A DNA stretch of 64,000 bases from Hemicordylus capensis (taxonomy: Eukaryota > Chordata > Lepidosauria > Squamata > Cordylidae): positions 414,434,687 to 414,498,686 of the forward strand of contig NC_069658.1 of the NCBI RefSeq assembly GCF_027244095.1, in the 5' to 3' direction. A model generated the notes under the pieces. The model saw only the letters and a program-made list of their open reading frames with translations, was not told where the DNA came from and searched no databases. The stretch's first letter is position 1, and each line of letters opens with the position of its first letter. The translations under genes and the position numbers were made by a program. This document shows, piece after piece, positions 1 to 17,480 of this stretch.

Positions 1-840
1 TATAACACTGGTTTCGCACCGATTTCCACACTGCAATCATAGCAGCGGTGGCACAGACCCACTTGAGGATGAAGCTGCTCCATGGTTTCGGCGCTTCTCA
101 CTGACAGCTTCTCGGGAAACCAGGGCTGCCTCTCCTGTCAGCTATGTGGCTATAGAGGTGCCAGGCTACAGGGATGCCACCACACCCCATTCTGGACTGG
201 TCAGCCTGTCAGGTTGCATTCCTGATTCCCACTCTGCCCCTTGCTTGCCCCACCTGGCAAGCAGTAGGGCAAGGGCACAGGATGGCAGGATGGGCATGAA
301 GTGCTTTGCTCCCCAAGAAGGGAGCAACAGTCATGTATGTTCACAAGCACAAACACTCCAAGTGGCAAAAATGTGCCGCCTGTCAGCCCATCCCACCCAG
401 GTGGATATATATATATTTCCTGCCTGTGCCCCCAGGTGTTACACCACCGTCCCAGGGGAGGTGGAAATTGGGGGTCTCCTTTCCTGCTGATCCTCATACC
501 AGGAGATCTGCATACAGTGGTACACCGAGCCGGACCCAGGCAGTTGGAATAGGTTTAAGGGTTCATGCCCCAGCTTGGTGTCCGCACCATCCATGCTAAT
601 GGTTTGGGTGCGGGTGCTATTGGCAGGGTTTGAAAGGCAGCCCCCCCCCCCCAAAAGAGATTCCTGAACAGTCAAGTTCTATTCTTTTCACAGAAAGGTT
701 GGGGAAAGGGGGCCCAACCTCTTCTCCTTTGGGGGGGGTTCCTGCCCCCCAGGCTTCCTCATGATTAAGGCTGGTCACCTTGTTAGTCTTGGGCAAGCTG
801 AGATCCTTTTTCAGGGATACAGCCACCCAACCCAGAGCTC
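1..840 (-). repeat. Unnamed repeat element, copy cut by the window edge
   Basis: Read on the minus strand, this matches blocks of the 52.68-55.13 kb array in the same order: the segment before CTTTCTGTGAAAAGAA, GCAGATCTCCTGG, CATACATGACTGTTGCT, and the end block AAATCGGTG(T/C)GAAACCA. No coherent protein is seen. Confidence 0.7.
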
Positions 841-1715
841 ATGGATTCTAATCCATTTTATGATGCATAGAAAACAGTCTTATTTAAGTACATGGGATAG
901 AATACTTCATTGATCAAACATTAGAACAGTACTTTCAACCATGCAGGTTTTAAAATTCTGCAGTCAATATGCTTAAATAAAAATATTTCTCTGCTCTTCA
1001 GTTTAGCTGAAGGTCTTTTCTAATTGGAAACTAGTTTGACTGTTATCTTGACAAACTGAACAAACTTATTTCCATAATTTGGATCCATAAAGACCAAGAC
1101 TTGTTTTACTCACACAAGATCTTTAACCATATTGACTGCTGCTTGGAGCACCACAACTAACCTTCTAAGTTAGATGTTTAAGGAAAGCTTTTGCTTTAAG
1201 CAGAACTGCTGCCCATTTTATCTTGGTCTATCCCTAATAAATGTAGTCAAACAAAAATTAAAGATGCAACAGTTCTTTATTGGCAGGTGTAACCCACTCT
1301 CCATCCTCCACCAGTAACACTCAATTTAGAGTTCTATACTCCCTGCTTTCACAACAGCTTCCAGCATGCCCAAAGAACTAAAAGGAACCATCATGGTAGC
1401 CTACTGGTTGAGCCACTCTGAGAAGATGTTGAAGGAGCTGCATACGTGAAGTATCAGGGTGAAGGTCAAGAGGAGAAGATTCCCTAGTCTGACTTGGAGA
1501 GAACACTGGAGGGAAGGAAGGGATGAAAACAGCCCAAGTCTGTGCTGTCTCTTTAAGTGATTTCAAGATAGGCAGGGGGAAAGAGTGGAGAGAAGACTTG
1601 GCTGTGTTTGTTTGTGTGTGTGTGTGTGTACAAAACACACACTCCTCTCATTTAGTTTTTAATGTTGCCCTCTCCCTTAAACACACACATGCACCACACT
1701 AACTCATTCAACACA
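841..1715. other. Region downstream of RPS26, nothing recognised
   Basis: AT-rich unique-looking DNA with a short GT run near 1612-1629. No gene or clear repeat is seen. Confidence 0.5.
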
Positions 1716-1737
1716 GAAAATACCATCTGTAAAGGTA

Positions 1738-1743
1738 TTTATT
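1738..1743 (-). terminator. RPS26: RPS26 polyadenylation signal AATAAA
   Basis: AATAAA on the minus strand lies 40 bases after the stop codon. Cleavage is expected near 1715-1725, giving the very short 3'UTR typical of this gene. Confidence 0.85.
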
Positions 1744-1782
1744 GAGTCAATATTAAAAACTGACATCACTCAAACCATCTCT

Positions 1783-7175
<5,393 letters not shown>

Positions 7176-7178
<3 letters not shown>

Positions 7179-7203
7179 GTCGACACCGAGAAGGCGAAAG
7201 AGG
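7176..7203 (-). other. RPS26: RPS26 exon 1 with 5'TOP leader and start codon
   Basis: The minus strand reads a pyrimidine tract (CTCCTCTTTCGCC) beginning near 7205-7203, then a short leader ending in GTCGAC and ATG at 7178-7176, followed directly by the donor GTGGGT. A C start within a pyrimidine run is the 5'TOP signature of ribosomal protein mRNAs, which makes translation sensitive to mTOR/LARP1. The exact start base is inferred from the TATA-like spacing. Confidence 0.85.
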
Positions 7204-7224
7204 AGCCGGCTCCCTCGCTGAGAT

Positions 7225-7233
7225 CCTTATATA
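7225..7233 (-). promoter_or_regulatory. RPS26: TATA-like box of RPS26
   Basis: TATATAAGG on the minus strand lies about 25-30 bases before the TOP start, the normal distance. The surrounding 6.45-7.25 kb is GC-rich and CpG-rich, as expected for a housekeeping promoter. Confidence 0.7.
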
Positions 7234-7546
7234 ATTTCCATCCGCCAGGCGGAACCGCTTTACCTCACTTCCTCCAACACTTGAAAGCATTTGTCAGTGA
7301 AGGAATTTCGGATAAAGCAGCTCAAATTAATGTACTAGTTACTTTAGAAGAGGAAATAAAATCGAATCCGATTTCTCCACCCAAGTCCGTGTCCAACACG
7401 CTTTTGAGCGGGATTATGTTTCCTCTCCTTCACTGCGGAAGGATTATAGATAACGGAAGAGAGTGATCAAACCTTTCAATAACCCTCCCAAACGTTCCTA
7501 CAATGCATCGGACAAGGCGGAAGAAGAAACCTTTTGTCAGAGAAAT

Positions 7547-7565
7547 GCATGCAGGGAATTGTAGT
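7547..7565 (-). promoter_or_regulatory. ZNF143/Staf-like site upstream of RPS26
   Basis: The minus strand reads ACTACAATTCCCTGCATGC, close to the long ZNF143/THAP11-type promoter motif ACTACAATTCCCAGNATGC. It lies about 345 bases upstream of the inferred RPS26 start, where this factor usually binds near promoters. Binding is inferred from the motif alone. Confidence 0.55.
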
Positions 7566-8439
7566 TCTTCCCCACCCTGGTCATACAGGTTGTGTGTGTA
7601 GGAATCGGCGCACATGGTCAAGTTGTCATGTGGCATGGGGAACTAGGACGCTGCGGAGATCACGGAGGAATCAGATATTTCCTTCTGCTCTCTCGCCTCC
7701 TTTGTTGTTAGTTTTCATGGGTTAATTGTGCGGGGGTATGTTGCCTAGCACATAAATTTATTTGTAAATTATTGTGAATTTACAGTGCTTGCCCTTAATA
7801 ACCTCATGAATCATATGCTTCTTTTGAAACCCAAATAATCAAGATTTGCAACAATGGAATTTAATGTCTAACGGAAACCGCAAATTCCTGTTAAATCAAA
7901 GGGGCTACCTTTTAGCTGAGCACTTTGGCTATGATGCTAAGTAAGCCCTTGCTTTCCAGAATTGTGTAGAGGAAAGCGGTAGGATGGAACCAACCCATAA
8001 GGCATATTGAATGCACACACACATTGTAGAAGAATCTTCATCTTAAAAATGGGTTTAATAATTTACACATATTTGGTTTCCCAACAGTTAGTTCACCAAG
8101 CTGCTTTGCATAGGTCCCAAGGCAGAAATGGTCATGAGTGGCATATCCACATTCTACCACGTATGTGGATTGTTGTTAGCACGTCTGTTTTATCTTTGGT
8201 TTTTGTTTTGAATGCAAGCAGAAAAGCAAGGTAGAAACCCTTGCTAATATATGTATGTAGAGGTCCAACTTCCATAAGGGTTGCTGCATTCATATTTAAT
8301 AATAAATACTACAATAAATATACATAATAAATAAATAATAACTAGCTGAAACCTCACAGATCATCTGTGCAATAGGACTTTGTTGTTCTCCTTGCCCCAC
8401 CAGCCCCTGCTTTATTGCTCAGTGTCAGTCACCCACTCT

Positions 8440-8840
8440 CAGCTATCCCCTCCTCCCCGCCGCTTGCTCGCTCACTCACCCCCTCCCTACTGCTTGCTTG
8501 CTCACTCCTTGCTAGCTCACTCACTCACCCCCTCCCAGCCACTCGCTTGCTCACTCACCCCATCCCTGCCACTTGCTGGCTTGCTCACTCCCTGCTCGCT
8601 CTCTCACTCACCCCCTCCCTGCCACACGTTTGCTCACGCCCCTCCCCCACTCACCCACTCACTTGCCCCCTCCCTGCCACGTGCTGGCTCACTCACCCCC
8701 TACCTACCACTTGCTCGCTCACTCGCCCCCTCCCTGCCACTCGCTCACCCCCTGCCCAATCACTTGCTTGCCCCTCCCTACTAGCTTGCTCGCCCCCTCC
8801 CTGCCCGCTCACTCATTCACCCCCTTCCCAATGCTTGTTT
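8440..8840. repeat. C-rich minisatellite
   Basis: Imperfect tandem units of the type GCTCACTCACCCCCTCCCTG, about 35-45 bases each, over roughly 400 bases. The overlapping open frames here (rich in L, P, S, T and H) are by-products of the repeat. Confidence 0.9.
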
Positions 8841-9106
8841 AATCACCCGCCCCCTTTCCACTCCTCCTCCTTTTCTGCATATGGAATCCCCACTCTCCAA
8901 TCACCATGGTGCTTCTGTTCTGTTACCTCTGATTGGTAAAATATTGTGTAGGTGGGGCGTGCCATGTACGACCTAGTGTATGTGTATGTGTAAATAAATA
9001 AATAAACAACTTTGTTAGTCTCCCCATAACAAATTGTTTTCTGGGTGCTTCACAACATAACATTCAAACATAAGGTAAAAGCACAGTACAAAACAAAACA
9101 CAACAA

Positions 9107-9474
9107 TCTTCTTTATATATAATTCTCTAAGACATACCCGTGGCTGATCCCATGCGTGGCAGCTCTTGCGAGAGTGCGAAGAGTTGCCGGATAGCCACGG
9201 GACGGTCCAGAGAATGAATATAGCGGTGGTGGTGGCTGCTGGCTGAAGAAAATGGAGGTGGAGTGGCTGTGGCTGGCGGACAGGTGAGTGGCCTGGCGGC
9301 TGCAACCAACAAATGGGCAGCCAGAAACTGGGGGCGGGCAGACGCCGCAAAAGGAGATGGCGGTGGGTGGTGAGAGAAGACAGGTGGGGGCAGGCAGGCA
9401 AAACGATGGCTAGGGTGGGGGGAGAAGGTGGGGGAGGCAAACTAGGAGCACATGCTCTGAACCAGATCAGCTAG
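9107..9474 (+). mobile_element. Candidate non-autonomous Helitron
   Basis: Begins with TC (TCTTCTTTATATATAATTCT) after an A and ends in CTAG before a T, with a small hairpin GAGCACATGCTC about 15 bases before the end. It interrupts L2 3' sequence with no target duplication. The identity is an inference from the termini. Confidence 0.45.
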
Positions 9475-9838
9475 TTTAAAAATGTTTTTAAACCCATTTA
9501 AACATCAAATTTAAAAATCAAACTTTAAAAGGCCTGAATAAACAAAAGGTCTTTACCTGGTGTCTAGAAAAACAAAGTGATGAAGCCAGGCAAACCTCAC
9601 TGAAGAGGCTATTCCATAAATGGAGTGCAATCACCGAAAGGGCCCTCACCTTGTTTGGCAGGGGCACCCAGAGCAGGGCCTCCGAAGAAGAATTTAAGCT
9701 CCAACTCAGGACATTATGGAGCAAGGGGTTGTCTCAGGTAACCTGGTCTCAAGCCATTTAGGGCTTTCAAGGTTAAAACCAGCACGTTGAATTGGGCCCA
9801 GACCCCAGAAACAGACTAGGAGCCAATGCAGCTGGTGT

Positions 9839-10140
9839 AGGCACATTGGAAGCTGTCTTATACTGAGTCAGACCACTGGTGGTCCATCTAGCTCAGTATT
9901 GTCTACACAGACTGGCAGTGGCTTCTCCAAGGTTGCAGGCAGGAGAGTCTCTCAACCCTATCTCAGTGATGCCAGGGAAAGAACTTGGGACCTTCTACAT
10001 TCAAGTATGCAGGTGCTCTTCCCAGAGGGCCCCCATCCCCTAAGGGAAACATCTTATTGTGCTCACCTGTAGTCTCTCATTCAAATGCGAGACTACAAGG
10101 GGGAAATTAATGCTTGCTACCACAAGACCAGCTCTCCTCC
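9839..10140 (-). repeat. 5S/tRNA composite SINE inside the L2
   Basis: Minus orientation, nearly full length, from the body end (CTTATACTGAGTCAGACC) to the 5S-side end (ACCACAAGACCAGCTCTCC). Confidence 0.85.
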
Positions 10141-10282
10141 TTTGATAATTTGAAGATCAAAACATTCAGTCCCAGTTAATAATCTTGCAGCCCTGTTTCG
10201 TACCAGCTGCAGTTTCTGGACCGTTTTCAAAGGCAGACCTGCATACAGTGCTTTGCAGTAATCTAAGCGAGAGGTTACCAGA

Positions 10283-10995
10283 TAGCGTTGCCTTGCTCCC
10301 TGGAATTCCGGGTATCACCCGGATTTTAAGCATCTCACGTTAGTGCTTAGCCCACTTGGATTTGCCCAGATTTCAGCTTTCTTGGGAGCGGTGGGGCAGG
10401 GGGAGCTAAGCCCTAGCCCTTGTAGAAACAGAGTTATGGAGCAAAATGTGCAGTCACTATTCTGCTCAACCGCTGGACTTGGATTAAGAAAGGAAGAGCA
10501 CAGGAGGCTAGCTGGGAGGGTTTCACTTTCACAAGTACAGTAATCCCCTGAGGAATGTTGCCTTGTTTGTTATTAGCAGAGGATCCCTATTGGGCAGTTG
10601 AGAGGATAGCTTGCTTTTGAAGTGAAACACTACCTGCCTACCAGGCTGTGTATTGTAATGTGTTTAAGGACTTTCTTGGCTTTAGATTCAATGCATACCT
10701 TCTTAGAAGTAAGCACCATTAGTTTCAATCAGATCATCTCTCAAATTAGTGTGTACAGAACTGCAGCCTTAATTTAAAAGCTGTGCATTTTTGTTCTATT
10801 GCTGCTATTAATATGTCAAGGAAAATGGTCAGGGAGAGATATCTTCCGCAACTATTGTTGGTAGATATGCAGAGCAAATACAAGTCAACTGGAAAGTGCA
10901 GCGGCTAATTTGCATATGAAAATTATTTGCAGGCCAATTTATATAATATGCAAATTAGGCACCCAGATTTGGAGAGCCAGAATGTGGCAACCCTA
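10283..10995. mobile_element. Non-autonomous hAT element, 713 bp, inserted in the L2
   Basis: Terminal inverted repeats TAGCGTTGCC and TAGGGTTGCC (reverse strand). The perfect 8-bp target duplication TTACCAGA lies at 10275-10282 and 10996-11003. L2 sequence continues on both sides. No transposase reading frame was seen. Confidence 0.8.
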
Positions 10996-12009
10996 TTACC
11001 AGAGCATGAGTAACTTTGGCCAAACTAACTCTATACAGGTAAGGCCGCAGTTGGTGCACCAGCCGAAGATGATCAAAGATGCTGCAAGACACAGAGGCCA
11101 CTTGAGCCTCTAGTGACAGTGCTGGATCGATGAACACCCCAAATTTTGAACCTGGTCCTGCAGGGGGAATGCAACTCCATCCAGAACAGGCTGAACATCA
11201 TTCACCCAGGCAAAGGAACCACCAACCAGCAGTACTTCTGTCTTGTCTGACTGAGTCTCAACTTGTTCACTCTCATCCAGTCCATTACTGCATCCAGGCA
11301 CTGATTCAGGACAGTCACCACCTCACATGCGTCTGATGGAAAAGAGAGATACAAACGAGTGTCATCCGCACACTGGCCAATGACACCGCAGGCCAAATCT
11401 CCAGATGACCTCTCCAACGGTTTCATGTAGATGTTAAAAAGCATAGGGGAAAGAATGGAACCCTGAATAAACCCATAGCATAATTGCCAAGGGGTTCAAC
11501 AGTAAATCCCCAGCACCACCTTTTGGGAACAGGCCTCAAGGTAGGAATGGAACCACCTCCAAGCAGTGCCTCCCACACCCAACTCAGCCAACCTATCCAA
11601 AAGGATACCATGATCAATGGTACTGAAAGCCGCTGAGAGATCCAAGAGGATTGCACTCCCCCGATCTCTCTTTCTGCATAGTCATCCCACATTGCGACCA
11701 AAGCAGTTTCTCTTTCAAAGCTGGGCCTGAAGCCTGATTGAGATACATTTTGATAATCTGTTTCCTCCAAGAATGTCAGGTGCTGGTCAGCCACTACATG
11801 CTCAAGCACCTGGCCCAGGAAGGGAATATTGGCGACAGGCCTCATCATCTGGATTTATTTAGGAGTGGTTGAATAATCGCTTCCTTCAGTGGAACTGGGA
11901 CCACTCCCTCTCTCAGTTAGGCATTTAGAGCCTGCTGGACCCAGTTAAAAATCCCTACTAAATTTAATAAGCCATGAAGGGCAAGGATCAAGCATGCATC
12001 TTTAAAGTG

Positions 12010-12910
12010 TCCCCCACAAGGCTTGGGTTTTTGTTGCAACAGAGTAAGTAACAGAATTTATTGTAGCATAAGCTTTCATGGACTACCGTCCAACTCATCA
12101 GATCGGAAGTGAGCTCTATTGATTGATTGATTTTATTTTATTGTTATACCGCCCTTCCAGAATGGCTCGGGGCAGTTTACAATTTAAACAAAACCATTAA
12201 AATCAGTTAACAAATAAAACAAAAATTATAAAACAGTATAAAACAATTAACAATTAAGACATCATAAAACAGCAATTAAACAATCACGACGATTAAAAAA
12301 TCCTGAAAACCAGGTTACAACATTAAAACCAATTACAACTATTTAAAAACCCTGGAAGGCCAGGCCAAACAGATAGGTTTTAAGGGCTCTCCTGAAGGCC
12401 AGTAAAGAATTCAAATTGAGGATTTCTGCTGGGAAGGTATTCCACAGCCCAGGAGCAGCTACAGAGAAGGCCCACCTCTGAGTTGCCACCAGATGAACCG
12501 GTGAGAACTGGACCTCCTCAGGTGACCTTAATGTGTGGTGGGGATCATGTAGAAGAAGGTGCTCTCTAAGATAACTTGGACCTAAGCCATTCAGGGCTTT
12601 AAAGGTAATGACCAGCACTTTGTATTTTGCCTGGAAACATATCAGCAGCCAGTGCAACTGTTTCAAAACAGGCATAATATGGTCTCTCCGGGTTGCCCCA
12701 GAGACCAATCTGGCTGCCACATTCTGAACTAACTGAAATTTCTGAACTACGTACAAATGCAGCCCTACACAGAGCACATTGCAATAGTTAAGCCGGGAGG
12801 TTACCAGCTGATACACCACTGTTTTGAGGTCATCCTCTTCTTCTAGCATATGAAAGCTAATGCTACAATACATTTGCTAAGTCTTTTAGGTGCCACAAGA
12901 CTTTTTGTAA
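12010..12910 (-). mobile_element. Second L2 LINE 3' end within an older repeat
   Basis: The minus strand encodes LVTSRLNYCNVLCVGL, LVQNVAARLVSGATRRDHI and LKQLHWLLICFQAKYKVLVI, the C-terminal block of L2, followed by a 3'UTR with TTATACCGCCCTTCCAGAAT at about 12145. Flanks at 12045-12110 and 12842-12905 contain inverted matches (ATTGTAGCATAAGCTTTCAT type), suggesting an older element was split. Confidence 0.7.
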
Positions 12911-12912
12911 AG

Positions 12913-13975
12913 GTCCAAATCATTTTGAACATTCACAGATCAAAAGCAGCATCTTGAATTACACTTTGATGGTCAAAATATTCCAATCAGTGTGATATAA
13001 TCAATTAGTATTATATAATAAGTTAGCTTCATATAGCTGATTATGAATCTAACTAAAATCTAAGATTGCAAGAACAGAATAAGTGGTTATTTTGTTATTT
13101 AAATAGATATTTTAACAAATACAGTGAAATTATGTGTTGAATGTTTCTTAGTGTTCTGTGTAAGCATTTGAATGATTTGTTTGTGAGCTAATATTTTATA
13201 TGTATGTATTTATAAGTAATAATGCATTTTTAAAAAAATGAAATACACTTTGATGGTAACAGAAAGCCAGGTGTAGCAATTAGGTGTAGCAATTAGTTAT
13301 AAATCGAAAATGTTAGATGTATATCCTTCATGGCAGATGAAAAAGCAATCTTGAGGCACTTTCAGGATGAACACATTTATTTCAGTATAAGCTTCATGGA
13401 TAAGCTTATCCATAAGCCTCATACTGTAAGCATGATCAGTACCAAAAATATTCCTATACAGTAGTCCTACTATGCCGATTGGGGAAACTAAGTTTGGGGA
13501 AACATGGGAAACTGAGAAGCAGATTTCAGAGGAGCACACTGAGACAGAAATGTATAAATGTCAGAAAGTTGGACAGGCATTGAAAACCTAGTGCCTCAAA
13601 CCCTCTGAGGAACTGGTGCCTGGTCTGACTTTGCTTGTTTTGGAAGGCTTAGGGCAGCAGGTATGAAACCATACAATACAGGAATGGCTCCTCTTGTGAT
13701 ATATATCTTTTTTAAGCTTTGCAGTACAGGGAGCGTTGGCATGACGAAAAGGAGAAAATCATTTTGTGCAATGGGAATCAAAGGAGTTTTGTTTTGCAAG
13801 AGCCCCAGCCTCACGCTTGGGCAGGGCGGCCAGGATACCTCGCTCTGCCCAGAGATAAAGTCATCCTCAACTATTTTCTCTCCCCCTCTAAAGCCGAGTC
13901 GCGTCAAGAGTTAAATTGACTGGCAGCCCGATCCTCAAACCAGTTAAACAGGAGCACTTGGATTTAAGCCGGCTT
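12913..13975. other. Intergenic stretch without recognised genes
   Basis: AT-rich DNA with a short repeat remnant at 13360-13440 (TTTATTTCAGTATAAGCTTC). The open frames at 13.3-13.9 kb show no family motif. Confidence 0.5.
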
Positions 13976-13979
13976 AGTC

Positions 13980-15140
13980 CTATTGAGTGAGAGCTAAGCC
14001 CTGGAGAGGCCCAGGAAGCCGAGAGGGGGGATGCAATAGCCAAGGCTCCATCCTGCTCCGCCCTGGATTAAAAACCTCGGGATTTGAATTTTATCAAGGG
14101 GTGGGGGATTGTCTGCTGGGCTCGAGATCCTCAGGGGTCTGCGCGGAGGCAGGAACGGTGGGGAGCGGTGAGTTTAAGGGGCATCTGGGCAAAGAGACGC
14201 TGATGCAGCTGCAGGGGAGGGCGACGGAGAAATCAGGCGGAGTCGGAGACCAAAATCCGGGTGGGGGAGAGGGAGGGCCGGCAGAGGAAAGACGTGGTGC
14301 ACGGAGCGCGCGGAGCGGGGGGGGGGGGAGTTCTCTCCTCTCGTCTACCGATGTCTGTAGAGTTATTATTTGCGCGAGGGGTGGGTGAGGGGACCGCCGC
14401 TTCCTTGCGGAGTTGGGACATGACGGGTCTGATCTGTAGGGTGCCGCTTCTCTGGGGCCTGCTCTGTGGAACCGCTTCTTCTTTTCCTTTGTCCAGCGTC
14501 GCTACTTCTTCGCACGCCCTCCGCCCCCACCCGTTGCAGCAAAGCCAAGTCCGAGGCGCCAAGAGCCTCACGGATGCATTCAATAAGACAGAGCGCGAGG
14601 CAGGGGGAGGGGAGGGAGTTATCGTGGGCTTTACAATAGGAAAGGGAGAAAAAAACCAGAGTTCTCTTTAAAAAGCCAGAGTTCTTGTTTGGCTGAAGGG
14701 AGGGGCGCTCCTCTCGACCCGCTTATTATCCCTGAATGATGCCATTCTCTCCTTCCAGCGGGATTCCTGAACTGGGGTTTCTGCCCTGCTATCCCCTTCG
14801 CTCGCAGAGAGTTTCCCAATTCCCCTTTCCCTGTGATCCCCACTTCCAGCCACTCGCTGCATACTGGGGGAGGAAAGGGAGAGACCATCAGACCTTGTTC
14901 GTTGGGGGGGGGGAGCGGAGGTCGGGGACAATCTCAGGGCTCTAGAGTAGCAGCAGCCACCTCAAACGCCCCCTCCCCCGCCGCCTCTTCCCTAGCCTGG
15001 CGCGCTGTTTGCGCCCTATCCGTGGTCCGGAGGTGGGGTGTGTGGCGGGCGCTGCTGAGAGCGCCCCGAAGGGTCTCGGCGCCTGACGTGGCGGAGGCGG
15101 GCAAGCAGGCTCTGAGCGACTGCTCTCTGCAGAAACGTCT
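13980..15140 (+). promoter_or_regulatory. CpG-rich block, probable promoter and first exon of the SCAN-ZNF gene
   Basis: GC- and CpG-dense DNA with G runs, in contrast with AT-rich flanks, 2.3 kb upstream of the first spliced coding exon. Several CG-rich open frames here are a side effect of composition. A non-coding first exon is expected but its donor cannot be fixed by eye; a CRE-like TGACGT lies near 15085. Confidence 0.55.
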
Positions 15141-17285
15141 TTAACTCCTGAGCCGATTAAGGAAGCCTTGTGCTTAGCCTGCTCTTGGGTCCCCCAGACA
15201 ATAACAGCTCTGTTCTCCTCCTGCTTCAGCGAGTCCCACTCTTTAGGCTACCGTTTCTTTCCATGATAAGGCTTTGAAAAACAACACAAAACCCAGGCGA
15301 ATCAAAAGTATCAGGCTTGCTACAAAAAATTGCAGAAGCCACCCTCACCTTGCCTACTTGATGTCTGGGAGTGATAACCTGCCCCCAACATAGCAGTCAG
15401 GGAATTTGGTATCCAGTGCCACTAGCACAGGCTTAGTAGTAGCAACATGAAGATTCCCGCCCGGCCCGCCCCCCCTTCAACATGTGTGCCGTTGCAATAA
15501 ACCGTGTAAGGGAAATGCCCATCTGTGCATTCATTTGGCAGACCCTTGCTGCCATGTGTTGCTCCTAGAGAATAAATAAAAAATGTGTATCAAGCATATT
15601 GTCCGTATCATAACACTAGTTCACACAATAACGCCTCTCAGGAACTTAGCTGCCGGTGTTGAGGGATCGCATTATAAATGGCCAAGAAATGCAAATGCGG
15701 AGTGTGAAGTGGTTTGCCCTTGCTTTACTCTTTAGCTGGTTATTGCAACCTGTGGCAGTCCTTTTATTCATGAGGGGAGATGAGGTGGTTGCTTCTGGCA
15801 GCAAGTGACTGGGCAACCTTCCCTCCTCCCTTCCCCCCTGCAAGGCCTGCTCCATTTCCAAAGCTTGCAAAGGTCAGTGTTGAAGGAGGGCTGGCCCCCA
15901 TCAGGGGAGTGGACTCTAGGCAAGGCCGCATTTGGCACTTTGCCTCAGGCACCGCACAGGATCATCTTGGGTTGCTGCTGGTGGCATATTTGCCAAGGTT
16001 TCCCAGTTAGGCTTGACTGAATCACCAGGGCTTAAGCCTTGAAAGGAATGCCTTAGAACCGGTGGAGTTGTCACATGCAGAGTGCATTCTCTCTCACCAC
16101 TCACTGCAACCAGCTCTCATGGGTCTGGGATGGAGAGTTCAGGAAAGTAGTAGCCAGCCACCCTCCCCTTTCTTTAGTGCCTCTCTTTTTGGAAACACAA
16201 ATCAGCACCCCTCCCCTGGAGATGGAACAGAAACGGACTGTGCCCATTCACCAAACTAACCCAACAGCAAGGCTGGCCTTATGGATAGGTGAGCTGGGCA
16301 ATCACTCAGCCCAGGGCAACAAGCTGGTAAACTAATCATGATATCACTAATAAATTAACCATGCTGGGGAGGGGGGTGCTCCAAAGGCCCTCCTCACCCA
16401 GGGCACTATTTATCCCCCGGGGTAGTCTTGGCCAAGAGGTTCAGTTTTCACCAATCTGTGCACCGATGTTTCTTAGGCCTGCCCCCCAGCTCCACCCCTC
16501 CCTATTTTCTTCATCATCTCCCTCACTCCAGGGCACCACTGGAGAGAGGGGCGAATACAGGCCCCCTTTCCCCTAACGATGCCCCTGGCCCTCCTCCAGG
16601 GATTAGGTTTTTCCTTTATGAAACCTATTTATCTGTTTATATGCAAGAGTGCTTGGGAACAATCCACCACATAATGTTGCATAACTCTGAGCAGAGGCCC
16701 CGAGAGACCAGGTAATGGGTTGGGAGATGTGTGCCCCATGTTGTTCCATTGCTTAAGCTAAATTGGTCTGGATCTCACCAGAATCCTAGATGGAATTCCA
16801 CATGCTCTGAGCACCTTGGAGGAAGAGTGGGATAATCACAATAGAAACCATATCAACCACCAATGAAATCCAAAAGTATCACTTTTAACACAAAAGCCAG
16901 AGTCCTAAGCAGAGTTGGTCAGTCGAAATGAGTAAAACATGTTTAGACAGATACCATCGTTCTTCATTGCCTAAGGTTTAGGGACTACAGTAAACAGAAC
17001 AAGTACTGACTCAGAAAAAAAAAGGATTATGAAGTTTGAAGTGCAAAATCCCCATATAAAGATGACAGTGTGTGTCTGTTGCCTTTATAACTCAATGGCT
17101 TTACTTATTTTCCTGTTGCTATAGCAAAACTCTCTACACCTTGAACTGCGCTTTGAAATACATTCTGTATTTTAACTCATCTTCAAGCAATAGATTGTGC
17201 GTATAAATATACAGTGCTATGCTGCCACCACCACATGTATATCTAGCACAGGATGGCCTAGATTCTGCTATGTTAAGAATATTGT
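15141..17285. other. Probable intron 1 of the SCAN-ZNF gene
   Basis: No protein motif seen. Some old, degraded repeat-like stretches occur (15905-16030 and 16260-16340). Confidence 0.45.
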
Positions 17286-17289
17286 ACCT

Positions 17290-17460
17290 ATCTGTCAGTC
17301 TGGCCAGAGAAGCCACATAGCTCACTGTGTGATCTTGGGCCAGTCATTATTTTTCAGGCTAACCAATCAGCAATGTGAGGAAAAAACATGATAATGCCCT
17401 GAGCTCCTCGGAGGGAGGAGGGAGGGATATGAATATAATAATGAATATAATAAATGACAT
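17290..17460 (+). repeat. MIR/CORE-like SINE with Sauria-type tail
   Basis: GATCTTGGGCCAGTCATTAT type body followed by a GAGGGATATGAATATAATAA tail, directly upstream of the SCAN exon acceptor. Confidence 0.5.
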
Positions 17461-17480
17461 GTTATCTCTCTTTCTTCTAG

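Larger units (their letters stand above)
9008..11990 (-). mobile_element. L2-type LINE fragment carrying three insertions
   Basis: The minus strand encodes pieces of an L2-like reverse transcriptase: RPVANIPFLGQVLEHVVADQ and GFRPSFERETALVA near 11.8 kb, then CADDTRLYLSF and VNKLRLSQ near 11.2-11.4 kb. The 3' part runs to a TAAA-rich end near 9008. It is broken by frameshifts and by three later insertions at 9107-9474, 9839-10140 and 10283-10995. Confidence 0.75.

Noticed and set aside
8380-8939. Three overlapping open frames rich in L, P, S, T and H
   Set aside because: They are by-products of the C-rich minisatellite, open in all three frames.
13987-15144. Several open frames of 85-136 codons on both strands
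   Set aside because: High GC content lowers stop frequency; frames overlap on both strands and show no family motif. Treated as a CpG-rich promoter block.
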